A stretch of 64,000 nt of DNA from Paraglaciecola sp. MB-3u-78. GTDB taxonomy: Bacteria > Pseudomonadota > Gammaproteobacteria > Enterobacterales > Alteromonadaceae. Numbering within the stretch: the stretch's first letter is position 1; every line of letters begins with the position of its first letter. Where the stretch lies: the NCBI RefSeq assembly GCF_002835935.1, contig NZ_PJCF01000004.1:558001-622000 (forward strand), read 5' to 3'. Under the pieces are notes generated by a model. That model had not been told where the DNA came from and made no database searches. It saw only the letters and a list, made by a program, of their open reading frames with translations. A program made the translations under genes and the position numbers. This document shows, one piece after another, positions 55,830 through 64,000 of the stretch.

Positions 55830-56591
55830 ATGTCAGTATCAAACAGTCAATTATTAGAATTTCTTAATTCGTTATTAAAGCCAGAAAAAGTCAATGATTA
55901 TTGCCCTAATGGTTTGCAAGTAGAAGGCAACAGTAAGGTGACTAAGTTAGTCACAGGCGTGACTGCCTCTCAGGCATTAATTGACCACGCTGTATCAATT
56001 AATGCAGATGCCATTTTGGTACATCATGGATACTTTTGGAAAAGTGAGTCGCCTTGTATAACAGGTATGAAAAGAAAACGAATACAGACTTTATTGCAGC
56101 ACAATATTAATCTTTATGCCTATCATTTGCCTTTGGATATTCACCCATCACTTGGTAATAATGTTCAATTGGCTAAATTATTAGGTATTGTGGATATCTC
56201 AACTTTAGAACAAAATAACCCTCAATCTGTGGTTATGCAAGGCAGGTTTGAGGGAGGCATTTGTCCGAACGAATTGACTAACTTGTTAACTAATATGCTA
56301 ACTAAAATCCCGTTACACGAGCCAGCAAATAAAACTAAAATTGAAACAGTGGCTTGGTGTACAGGAGGTGGTCAAGGCTACATCGATTTGGCTGCTGAAA
56401 AAGGCATTGATGCTTATATCACCGGTGAGGTATCAGAACAGACTATACATACAGCGCGGGAAATGGACATTCATTTTTATGCTGCTGGTCATCATGCAAC
56501 CGAACGTTATGGGGTAAAAGCGTTGGGTGAGTATATTCAACAAAAATTAGAAATCGAGTCTGTCTTTGTAGACATCGATAATCCAGCTTGA
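55830..56591 (+). CDS. Nif3-like dinuclear metal centre protein (YbgI)
   Basis: A 253-residue protein matching the YbgI/Nif3 family: VNDYCPNGLQVEGNSKV, ADAILVHHGYFWKSESP (two His metal ligands), YHLPLDIHPSLGNN, and GHHATERYGVKALGEY (His and Glu ligands near the end). It forms a toroid with a two-metal centre; GTP cyclohydrolase-like and other roles have been proposed but are unsettled. The start at ATG 55830 with TAGGAAA was preferred over the in-frame GTG at 55806. cmoM follows after 14 bases. Confidence 0.93.
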   Translation: MSVSNSQLLEFLNSLLKPEKVNDYCPNGLQVEGNSKVTKLVTGVTASQALIDHAVSINADAILVHHGYFWKSESPCITGMKRKRIQTLLQHNINLYAYHLPLDIHPSLGNNVQLAKLLGIVDISTLEQNNPQSVVMQGRFEGGICPNELTNLLTNMLTKIPLHEPANKTKIETVAWCTGGGQGYIDLAAEKGIDAYITGEVSEQTIHTAREMDIHFYAAGHHATERYGVKALGEYIQQKLEIESVFVDIDNPA

Positions 56592-56605
56592 GGCACATCC
56601 GATAA

Positions 56606-57370
56606 ATGGATAATGATAGGAAAGATCAAAGTTTTGATAAGTTTGCAGATAAATTTGAAAAAAACATTTATGGCTCCACAAAAGGGCGATTACGCCATGA
56701 GTTGTTAGTACATCATCTTCATGATTGTATTCCTCTAAAGCTAATGCCATTAGATGTTTTGGATGCAGGAGGGGGGACAGGTGTAATGACACAAGTCATG
56801 CTTGATTTAGACCACAAGGTGACATTATCCGATATCTCTTTAGAAGTATTATCTTTGGCTAAAAACAAATTAGGTGAAAATAATAATCTTGTTGTTGAGC
56901 ATATGGATATTTTGTCCTTAAGTCCTAAAAAACAATATGATCTGGTTGTTTGTCATGCCGTTTTAGAGTGGTTACAAGATCCTTTTGAAGTGATACGAAA
57001 ACTGGTGGATTTAGTAAAACCGGGTGGGTATTTATCTCTTAGCTTTTTTAACTATGATGCACAGTTGTTTGGAAATATGTTGTATGGCAATTTTGATTAT
57101 GTAGAACAAGGCATGGTGAGTAAAAACATTGTGCGGTTAAGCCCCAAAAACCCACAAAAACCTAAAATTATTTTATCTCAACTTGATAGTTTACCTGTTC
57201 AGATCATAAAACAAGCGGGTATCCGTTGTTTTCACGATTATTTGAAACAACCAGAGAAACAAACCAACGAATATGCGCAACTAAAACAGTTAGAAATTAA
57301 ATATGGCTCAACTGAGCCATATATGTGGTTGGGTAAATATTTTTTAATTATTGCCCAGAAAGATGCATAA
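56606..57370 (+). CDS. cmoM: tRNA 5-carboxymethoxyuridine methyltransferase CmoM
   Basis: A 254-residue class I methyltransferase. The SAM-binding motif I is LDVLDAGGGTGVM, with acidic loop LSDIS and a VCHAVLEWLQDP motif IV typical of CmoM/SmtA. The N-terminal FDKFADKFEKNIYGSTKGRLR is a family mark. CmoM methylates cmo5U to mcmo5U at position 34 of tRNAs. It follows the Nif3-like gene closely. The next gene is convergent, with 12 bases between. Confidence 0.88.
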   Translation: MDNDRKDQSFDKFADKFEKNIYGSTKGRLRHELLVHHLHDCIPLKLMPLDVLDAGGGTGVMTQVMLDLDHKVTLSDISLEVLSLAKNKLGENNNLVVEHMDILSLSPKKQYDLVVCHAVLEWLQDPFEVIRKLVDLVKPGGYLSLSFFNYDAQLFGNMLYGNFDYVEQGMVSKNIVRLSPKNPQKPKIILSQLDSLPVQIIKQAGIRCFHDYLKQPEKQTNEYAQLKQLEIKYGSTEPYMWLGKYFLIIAQKDA

Positions 57371-57382
57371 TAGTGAATTGCA

Positions 57383-57871
57383 TTATTCCGCTAGTAATTT
57401 TTCAATATCTTTCATCATTTCATCAGGCTTGGTAGTAGACGCATATCGTTTAGTGACTTTGCCTTGTTTGTTGACTAAAAACTTGGTGAAATTCCATTTG
57501 ACACTTTTGCTACCCATTACTCCTGGTGCCCCTTCCTTCAAATATTTGTATACTGGGGCTGCGTTAGGGCCATTAACCTCAATCTTTTTAAATAAAGGAA
57601 AATTGACATTGAAATTCAGACTACAAAACTCTTGGATTTCGGTATCTGCTCCAGGCTCTTGATGACCAAATTGGTCACATGGAAAACCAAGCACTTCTAA
57701 ACCTTGGGGTTTAAATTGTTTATATAAGCTCTGTAATCCATCATATTGTGGGGTAAAACCACACTTACTTGCGGTGTTAACTATTAACAACACTTTGCCT
57801 TTATAGTCATTAAAATTTATATTTTCGCCGTTATTTAATATGGCATCAAACTGATATATGGTGTCCGACAT
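57383..57871 (-). CDS. Glutathione peroxidase (BtuE-like)
   Basis: A 162-residue peroxidase. The peroxidatic residue is Cys in VNTASKCGFTPQYDGL, not selenocysteine; Gln and Trp partners are in PCDQFGHQEPG and VKWNFTKFLVN. It reduces hydrogen peroxide and lipid peroxides with thiols (thioredoxin or glutathione). It has no signal peptide, so it is cytoplasmic. It is monocistronic and divergent from the next gene. Confidence 0.94.
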   Translation of the reverse strand: MSDTIYQFDAILNNGENINFNDYKGKVLLIVNTASKCGFTPQYDGLQSLYKQFKPQGLEVLGFPCDQFGHQEPGADTEIQEFCSLNFNVNFPLFKKIEVNGPNAAPVYKYLKEGAPGVMGSKSVKWNFTKFLVNKQGKVTKRYASTTKPDEMMKDIEKLLAE

Positions 57872-57981
57872 AATTATTCTCTTTTATATAGGTGTTAGCT
57901 ATATTGTCATTATCTAGAAGTGTTTCAACTGTTTAAGTCAATAATTTAAAATTTAGGTAAGCCCTGATTAAGGAAAGTAAA

Positions 57982-58845
57982 TTGGTACAAAAAATAGCGT
58001 TTATTGGATTAGGTGTCATGGGTTATCCCATGGCTGGACATTGTAAAAAGTCAGGTCATGAAGTCACAGTATTTAATCGCACCATAACAAAAGCTCAAGC
58101 TTGGGTTGATGAGTTTTCAGGAAATAGGGTCGCAACACCTAAACTGGCTGCAGAGCAAGCTAATGTGATTTTGATATGTGTGGGTAACGATGATGATCTA
58201 CGTTCCGTTATGTTAGGTGAACATGGTGTATTAGCAGGTGTGAATGCTGGAGATATTATAGTTGATCATACTACCGCTTCAGCAGAAGTCGCTCGAGAGA
58301 TGGCGATAATATGTTCAGAGGTCGGAGTTGGGTTTTTAGATGCGCCAGTATCAGGTGGGCAAGCGGGCGCTGAAAATGGCCAATTAACTGTGATGGTAGG
58401 CGGGCAAAAAGACCATTTCAATTCTGTTGAGCCGGTTATAGATTGTTATGCCAAGTTTAGCCAATTGCTTGGTGCTGTGGGGAGCGGTCAACTGGCTAAA
58501 ATGATGAATCAAATTTGCATTGCTGGAGCAGTTCAAGGATTGGCCGAAGCACTCAGTTTTGGAAAAAATGCTGGATTAGATTGTCGTGCAGTAATAGATG
58601 TTATTTCAAAGGGCGCAGCACAGTCGTGGCAAATGGAAAATCGATTTGAGACTATGTTAGCAGGTCAGTTTGACTTTGGGTTTGCCGTTGATTGGATGCG
58701 TAAAGACTTAGATATCGCCCTAAATGAAGCAAAAACAAATGGCTCTACACTGCCATTAACTGCATTAGTGGATCAGTTCTATGCCGATGTTCAGAGAAGA
58801 GGAGGAGGCCGATGGGATACCTCTAGTCTGTTAACAAGATTGTAA
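57982..58845 (+). CDS. Beta-hydroxyacid dehydrogenase (3-hydroxyisobutyrate dehydrogenase family)
   Basis: A 287-residue NAD(P)-dependent dehydrogenase. The Rossmann loop is FIGLGVMGYPMAGHCKKSG, DAPVSGGQAGAENGQL is the substrate motif, and the catalytic Lys is in GSGQLAKMMNQI. The family oxidises 3-hydroxyisobutyrate, tartronate semialdehyde or related acids; substrate is not clear. The start is TTG at 57982 with AAGGAAAG before it. It is convergent with the FapA gene. Confidence 0.9.
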   Translation: MVQKIAFIGLGVMGYPMAGHCKKSGHEVTVFNRTITKAQAWVDEFSGNRVATPKLAAEQANVILICVGNDDDLRSVMLGEHGVLAGVNAGDIIVDHTTASAEVAREMAIICSEVGVGFLDAPVSGGQAGAENGQLTVMVGGQKDHFNSVEPVIDCYAKFSQLLGAVGSGQLAKMMNQICIAGAVQGLAEALSFGKNAGLDCRAVIDVISKGAAQSWQMENRFETMLAGQFDFGFAVDWMRKDLDIALNEAKTNGSTLPLTALVDQFYADVQRRGGGRWDTSSLLTRL

Positions 58846-58861
58846 TATTAAAGATAAAAAA

Positions 58862-60517
58862 TTAGATCAGTGGCTCAACATGCCACTGATGTCCGTGAAA
58901 ACAAATGTTGGCCCTATCGTATTCTCGGTCAGCTCGCCAAGTGCGATTATTTAATTTAACCACTACACCCGGATAAAGGCGTTTATTGGCGATGAGTCGA
59001 ATGTCAGTTTGATATAGCTCTTTGGTCTTGTGCATTTCTTTAGACTTGCTTTGAAGCCAAGCCAGCAATTGTTTTTCAATTTGAAACAACTGGTTAGCTT
59101 CTTCAACTCGTCCCTGCATATCTTTTGGAATGAACTTAGAGTTAATTAAATTGATACGCTCTAAGTGCCGATTATTGTTGTGTATTGTTTTATTTAAAAA
59201 TTCGTCGAGTGTGTCTATGCGTTCCAATAAAGTATTGAAACCTTCACTAAAATCGATACTTAAGTTACTGCCTGAAACGGCACCTAAAGTGCCTGCAGTC
59301 ACTGGACCTTGGCATGTAATTGTGCTGGCGAAAATATTGCCATTCGGCTTATCAATGGCACCGACCGTCACTTTTCCTCCGCAGTTAATTCGACTGTATG
59401 CTAGTTGTCTGCCAACGGTCACATTTCCTTTACAATGAATATCTAAGCCTTGACCATGCTGAACATGGACACTACCTTTTGACGTTAAACTGGTACTGTA
59501 TTCAGTGGCGCTATCGTTCACTTTTCCCATGGCGCCTTCAGTAATAATGATATCCCCGCCTGCATGAATAGTGGCAGACTCAACAAAACCATTGATTGTG
59601 ACATCTCCAGTAGCATGGATTTCCATCTTTTCAGTTACATCACCATTGACGAGAACCGAACCATCATAATTCACATTGCCGCAACCTACATTGACACCTT
59701 TACAAGTGAAAATATTGTCAACCCACATTTTTTGATCTTTAAATTTGGGCATGCCAGAGATATCTGCCAGCAATAAATTTTCATCACCATCACTGATAAC
59801 CGTGCCATCACCGGGTTTAAATTTAACCCATTCACCTGATTTGGCATCGATAATATCCCCACCCACTGTAAATCCACTTCTGCCTTCAGTTGGTGGCATT
59901 CTGCGAAGAAGTTCAGTGTCTTTTTGTACGCATATAATCTCACCTAAGTTACGCATGTCAACACGGGTAGAGCCCATTGTTTGCGGTTTTAAAATCCTAT
60001 CTAGAGCATTTTGTACGAGTGGTTTCAACTTAGATGATTTACCTACTCTAGGCGCTAAACCTTTGGCAATCAGTTCTTCAAAAACTTCACCTGGAAAAGC
60101 TTGTGCAGACTGCTGAACTAAATTGAGCAAACGTTTTTTGCTGATCCCGCGTTTTATACCGAATGTATTTAATTCTTTTAGCAATGATTTAACTGATGGG
60201 AGTTTACCCGCGTAACCAGTCGTTATTGTTAAGTAGGCAGATAATTGGTCTTCAACAATCCTAAATTTTATTTGAGTATCTCTACGCTCACCAATTCGAT
60301 GTTCTATCAGTTCAGAGGTGTTATTTTTGGTTGCAGATTGATAATTGTTGACTGCTTCAATGATATCTTCATCAAATATAAAGAAATACTTAAACTCACT
60401 TTTTTGAACAAGCTCAAAGATAACGTTCGCTTCAACCTTATCTTTAACAAGGTCTGGGTCAATATTTAAGTCTAAATATTGGTCTGTGTCATCAACCTGT
60501 AATGTTATGCCGAGCAT
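58862..60517 (-). CDS. FapA family protein (DUF342)
   Basis: A 551-residue protein. The central part is a right-handed beta-helix with repeated Gly/Asp/Val turns (NVNYDGSVLVNGDVTEKMEI, ATGDVTINGFVESATIHAGGD), typical of DUF342/FapA, followed by a coiled coil (about 440-510). In Vibrio FapA is linked to flagellar placement. No flagellar gene lies nearby, so the role here is uncertain. It is a single gene. Confidence 0.85.
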   Translation of the reverse strand: MLGITLQVDDTDQYLDLNIDPDLVKDKVEANVIFELVQKSEFKYFFIFDEDIIEAVNNYQSATKNNTSELIEHRIGERRDTQIKFRIVEDQLSAYLTITTGYAGKLPSVKSLLKELNTFGIKRGISKKRLLNLVQQSAQAFPGEVFEELIAKGLAPRVGKSSKLKPLVQNALDRILKPQTMGSTRVDMRNLGEIICVQKDTELLRRMPPTEGRSGFTVGGDIIDAKSGEWVKFKPGDGTVISDGDENLLLADISGMPKFKDQKMWVDNIFTCKGVNVGCGNVNYDGSVLVNGDVTEKMEIHATGDVTINGFVESATIHAGGDIIITEGAMGKVNDSATEYSTSLTSKGSVHVQHGQGLDIHCKGNVTVGRQLAYSRINCGGKVTVGAIDKPNGNIFASTITCQGPVTAGTLGAVSGSNLSIDFSEGFNTLLERIDTLDEFLNKTIHNNNRHLERINLINSKFIPKDMQGRVEEANQLFQIEKQLLAWLQSKSKEMHKTKELYQTDIRLIANKRLYPGVVVKLNNRTWRADREYDRANICFHGHQWHVEPLI

Positions 60518-60684
60518 TCAATCGCCTTTGATTACGCCACATAAATAATGTGGATTTAAGTCAGCCTAATATATCAACTTTTATATCGGCTTATTATTGA
60601 GTTACATTAATTGATAACCATTTTCTGCATCTATAACACAAATCAGTGGAAATATCTAACCGTTAAAAACTGTTCTTTGTATTC

Positions 60685-62154
60685 TTATAAACTTTGAGCA
60701 TAGTTGTAAAGAGCTTTTAATATAGTCAATTTATCTGGGTTTTGGGCATATTCCATACTCAGTTGTTCAAGTTGCAATAAAAATTCTGGCATCTTAATAC
60801 TCGCAGGAGACTCATCGTCGAAAAATTTAAAATGTCGATAACGTTGCCATCGTTCGATTTCTGGCCCCGATAACGACTGAGATGCATTGCGAGCGCGGTA
60901 CCTAAATAATAATATGTATAAACGTTCGTCTTCAAATGGTAAATAAAGTTCGGTTAGACCTTCCACGTCAGAATTTACAATTTGGTTCATCAATTCTTTG
61001 TCGGTAGATGAAAAAAATCCACCTGAATATAATGCGTGTTCAGGGTCAAGTGAAGTAAGTCGATCTGTTTGAACGTATACTTCTTGCATTTTGTCGATGA
61101 AATGCGGGTTAGCTTTGATTTTTTGCAAATTATCTAAACAAAGTTGCCTATCGATCCCCAAACGCTCGGCATTTTCAGTGCTAAGTGTTTTAGCTGGGGC
61201 CAACACCGGGCATTTATTAATATGCAGAAGCTTGATGGGCAAGCGTTGTTCATTTTCTTCTAACATGGCATTGGGAGTGTATAATTTTTTTCTTATTTCA
61301 TCAGCTGTAAGTGTAAATAGTGGACTAGGGTCCAGAGCTAAATTTAGAATAATCACTGCATTTTTATTTGATGGATGCATACCTACAGGCACTATCCAAC
61401 TACAGCAACCATGAACTGAAGGGAATTTTGAAGATATGTGTACCAGTGGTGTTAATTTTTTATAATCGATTTGTTCCAATACCTTTCTTTTATTTCGTAA
61501 AGTAAACAGATAATCAAATAATTTGGGTTGACGTTCTTTAATCAACTTGGCAACAGCAATTGTGGCGTACACATCAGACATAGCATCATGTGCACCTTGA
61601 TGTTGAATGTCGTTGGCCTTGGTCAAGTCCTGCAACTTAAAACTGGGTGACCCTTCTTCATTTAATGGCCAATTAATGCCTTCAGGTCTAAGGGCATAAC
61701 AAGCTCTGGCTAGGTCAATAATATCCCAACGGCTATTGCCATGTTGCCATTCTCTGGCATAAGGGTCATAAAAGTTTCGATACAAGGTGTAGCGAGTAAT
61801 TTCGTCATCAAATCGTATGTTATTGAATCCGGCTACACATGTATTGGGCTCTGAGAACTGCTTAAGGATCTTGGCAATAAAATCTCTTTCCGGGATCCCT
61901 TCCTTTAAAGAACGTTGTGGGGTAATACCTGTGACTAAACAAGCTTGAGGAACGGGTAGACAATCATTAGCAATTTGGCTAAAAATCATCAAAGGTTCAC
62001 TTATTATATTTAAGTCTGAATCAGTTCGTATACCGGCAAACTGACATGGAAAATCTTTTTGGGGATTAGCCCCCCATGTTTCATAGTCGTGCCAATAAAT
62101 GCTTGGCTGATTTATAGGGGCATATTTTGTGTTTTCATGTTCTTTATTGTTCAT
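60685..62154 (-). CDS. sbcB: Exodeoxyribonuclease I
   Basis: A 489-residue 3'-5' single-strand DNA exonuclease. The DEDDh motifs are IYWHDYETWGANP (Asp, Glu; one residue differs from canonical FxDYET), VAGFNNIRFDDEITRY (Asp), and HQGAHDAMSDVYATIAVAK (His, Asp). The C-terminal SH3-like and helical domains follow. ExoI acts in mismatch repair and recombination. The ATG at 62154 was preferred over an in-frame TTG at 62163; no clear ribosome site is seen for either. Confidence 0.95.
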   Translation of the reverse strand: MNNKEHENTKYAPINQPSIYWHDYETWGANPQKDFPCQFAGIRTDSDLNIISEPLMIFSQIANDCLPVPQACLVTGITPQRSLKEGIPERDFIAKILKQFSEPNTCVAGFNNIRFDDEITRYTLYRNFYDPYAREWQHGNSRWDIIDLARACYALRPEGINWPLNEEGSPSFKLQDLTKANDIQHQGAHDAMSDVYATIAVAKLIKERQPKLFDYLFTLRNKRKVLEQIDYKKLTPLVHISSKFPSVHGCCSWIVPVGMHPSNKNAVIILNLALDPSPLFTLTADEIRKKLYTPNAMLEENEQRLPIKLLHINKCPVLAPAKTLSTENAERLGIDRQLCLDNLQKIKANPHFIDKMQEVYVQTDRLTSLDPEHALYSGGFFSSTDKELMNQIVNSDVEGLTELYLPFEDERLYILLFRYRARNASQSLSGPEIERWQRYRHFKFFDDESPASIKMPEFLLQLEQLSMEYAQNPDKLTILKALYNYAQSL

Positions 62155-62397
62155 ATAAATCAACTGATGAATGTGGTTTAGTGTTTCTTGATGGAAAGCT
62201 GTGTATCGACGGGTTTTCTAACGTTCTCTTAAAAAACACGTGAAAAATACCAGAATTATTACAAATGTTACATGATGTTATCTGGCTGATGATTTTAGAG
62301 CAAAGATTATATGTGGTGAAAGTCTCATTAGCCTTTGATTGTGTTGGTTGTTTTAATAGATAATTTGAGAATTGAGTGTGTGTTATCTATATCTGAG

Positions 62398-64000
62398 TTA
62401 ATGATAGATTTCTCGTATATGATTAATTTTGTCATTACCACGGAACAAGCCAAATGTGGCAGTAGCACTAGGGTCTTGGTCCAATATTCTGGCATCAATG
62501 CCATTCCAGTTCCAGTCATACTCTAGCCATGAATAAATGTCATACTCAACATTTATTGTTCCCTGCTTACCTGCTCCCGGTGCAGTTAATAGTATCTTTT
62601 GGGTTTTACCTTCCTCAAGTTGTCCTACTACTACATTAACACCGGTTAATTCTTTTTCTAATGTACCTGAGGTGAGTTCGATATTGTCAGCATCATACTT
62701 TGTACAACTATCTTGTTTATTGACCACATAACGGTCACTAGCATTTAAATATTGTGCTGACAAATGAAGCCGAAAACTTTCAGTTTCGGGCCCAAAGCTA
62801 TTTTTTAGTGCAGCACGCCCAAAGCGAATGTTAATACTTGCTGTACTGGTTATATCTTCGGGAGAAGTGATTTTAATACCATCACTATCAGCAAAGTTAG
62901 CTTGATCGATTAAAAAATCAATATCATTGTCTTGTGCAAACACTTCTGAATTTTCATTGCGTGGATAAAAAAAGTTATCCTCATCAGCTAGCTCATAATG
63001 CAATATTCCTGCCCCAAGGGGCAAATCAAAGCTAGCGTCGCTTGTGGCGAGTCCTATATTACTCAAAGTTCCAGCGAATATATTGGCTGTTAATGGCAGA
63101 AGATGAGAGTCGTTACCTAGGATAGAAGAGTCGGTTGTAGGCGCTATAATAAAATTAGCCCTCGCAATAAGTTTGTTATAACCCGATGCTGTATAATTTT
63201 GCACTGTGACACCCTGTACATTTTTTGCGGTGAGCTCAACAACTGGATTAACAAAATAAGATATGGCACCTTTTCCAGCATCACTATTCAAAACTTGTCC
63301 GGTGTAAGCAAAAGGGGGGTTTTGATAACAAACTGCATCTAGGCTGCCATGTTCAACGACTGTTTGCTCAAAATAATCAGGAGTAAAACGCCCTATATTG
63401 ATGGCGTCAGTATTTATTATATTATCTGAAAAACCATAGTCGACATCTTGTAGATCGAGATTTAGTAAACCAACCTCAGAATAAGATGCAATGTCAGTAG
63501 AGGACACTCCTGAGTTAAACGTCGTTAACGTAACACTTTGATAAACTTTAGAAAGGCTACTTAACATAGTGCCATTTCCATAGTTGAAAACGCCATCAAC
63601 CCCGTCTGAAGTTGGCCCCGTCCGCAATAATAATAATTGCATATCATTAGGGGCATAATTAGCCGTAATATTGTCAGGTTCTATGCCAAGAGAGTTATAT
63701 GCTGTTACGGTGAGATCAAAGGTTTGCCCTGCTTTATGTTTTATAACTGAACTGTCAGCATTACCACTGATGTGACTACCATTAGATGTTGCAGTAACAA
63801 CTAATTTTGCTGGACTCACCCAAAAATCTGTACTACCCCCTAAGAGGTTCACACCATCAACACTGTATTTAGCATGCAAACGAATTTGACCTGCGTCTAA
63901 GTATACAGGTGAAGGAATAATAGCTTTGCTATCCTCATCAAAATTGAGTGTAATGTCTGGCGTATAAGTTGGATATTTAGCAATATTAGTACCTGAAGGG
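62398..64000 (-). CDS. MshQ-like DUF6701 surface protein (5' end outside window)
   Basis: The frame is open to the window edge, so the visible 533 residues are the C-terminal part of a larger protein. It has beta-rich Ig-like segments and ends SATATFGLFRGNDKINHIREIYH, very close to the MshQ signature ending. MshQ belongs to the MSHA type IV pilus gene cluster in Vibrio and Alteromonadales, where it is thought to be an accessory surface protein. No msh genes are visible on this side, so they may lie beyond the window. Confidence 0.8.
   Translation of the reverse strand, partial: PSGTNIAKYPTYTPDITLNFDEDSKAIIPSPVYLDAGQIRLHAKYSVDGVNLLGGSTDFWVSPAKLVVTATSNGSHISGNADSSVIKHKAGQTFDLTVTAYNSLGIEPDNITANYAPNDMQLLLLRTGPTSDGVDGVFNYGNGTMLSSLSKVYQSVTLTTFNSGVSSTDIASYSEVGLLNLDLQDVDYGFSDNIINTDAINIGRFTPDYFEQTVVEHGSLDAVCYQNPPFAYTGQVLNSDAGKGAISYFVNPVVELTAKNVQGVTVQNYTASGYNKLIARANFIIAPTTDSSILGNDSHLLPLTANIFAGTLSNIGLATSDASFDLPLGAGILHYELADEDNFFYPRNENSEVFAQDNDIDFLIDQANFADSDGIKITSPEDITSTASINIRFGRAALKNSFGPETESFRLHLSAQYLNASDRYVVNKQDSCTKYDADNIELTSGTLEKELTGVNVVVGQLEEGKTQKILLTAPGAGKQGTINVEYDIYSWLEYDWNWNGIDARILDQDPSATATFGLFRGNDKINHIREIYH

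Noticed and set aside
1-64000. tRNA, rRNA, CRISPR array, integron or prophage features
   Set aside because: I saw no cloverleaf-like clusters with conserved T-loops, no regularly spaced direct repeats, no integrase genes apart from the two insertion sequences, and no phage structural genes. A covariance-model scan would be needed to exclude small RNAs.

Overview
The window is a 64 kb chromosomal segment of a Gram-negative gammaproteobacterium. The rne-rluC, yceD-rpmF-plsX-fabHDG-acpP-fabF-pabC-mltG-tmk-holB-tatD and yfbR-alaA gene orders, an MshQ-like protein, moderate AT-richness and frequent TTG/GTG starts fit the Alteromonadales, probably Alteromonadaceae (Glaciecola/Paraglaciecola-like). 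That placement is inferred from gene content only. No tRNA, rRNA, CRISPR array or prophage was recognised.

Layout. 1-3 kb: the 3' part of a DEDDh exonuclease, a decayed SRPBCC gene, a CPA-type Na+/H+ antiporter and a small PspB-like membrane protein. 3.2-13.2 kb (minus strand): two tandem, clearly paralogous exporter modules of HlyD-type adaptor plus MacB/FtsX permeases. The first is adaptor-permease-permease, the second adaptor-ATPase-permease-permease, so one ATPase may serve both. The second permease of the first module is split by an IS3-family element whose ends and 3-bp target duplication are visible; removing them restores an uninterrupted gene. 13.4-19 kb: an orphan molybdopterin oxidoreductase, a class I HMG-CoA reductase, a SpoU methyltransferase, an aldo/keto reductase and a TerB-like protein. 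19-26.9 kb (minus): a tripartite-pump operon with a lipoprotein adaptor, two RND permeases and a 55-residue membrane protein that was found by reading the sequence directly.

27-35.5 kb: a heavily decayed vWA (YfbK-like) gene, a YaiI-like gene, rhlE, rne and rluC (divergent from rne), and a truncated HAD-hydrolase remnant. 35.5-46.6 kb: maf, then the ribosome/fatty-acid/phospholipid/nucleotide cluster from yceD to tatD. A FadR-like operator and a promoter lie directly before acpP. 46.6-49.1 kb: a complete IS66-family element with matching terminal repeats and a perfect 8-bp target duplication.

49-64 kb: YchJ-like, SulA-like (with repeated ACTGTATA boxes upstream), dGTPase, yfbR, alaA, an LRAT/NlpC-like protein, a DUF2189 membrane protein, a Lys-rich basic protein, a Nif3-family protein, cmoM, a glutathione peroxidase, a beta-hydroxyacid dehydrogenase, a FapA/DUF342 protein, exonuclease I (sbcB), and the 3' end of an MshQ-like surface protein that runs off the window.

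Overall this is mostly core chromosome, punctuated by efflux operons, two recent IS insertions and three decaying genes. I did not find a convincing new defence or mobile system. The most interesting signals are the duplicated ABC exporter with a cleanly interrupted permease, the 48-nt palindrome at 13.3 kb, the FadR-like site at acpP, two promoters abutting their start codons (rluC, yceD), and the SulA-like gene with its operator-like repeats.
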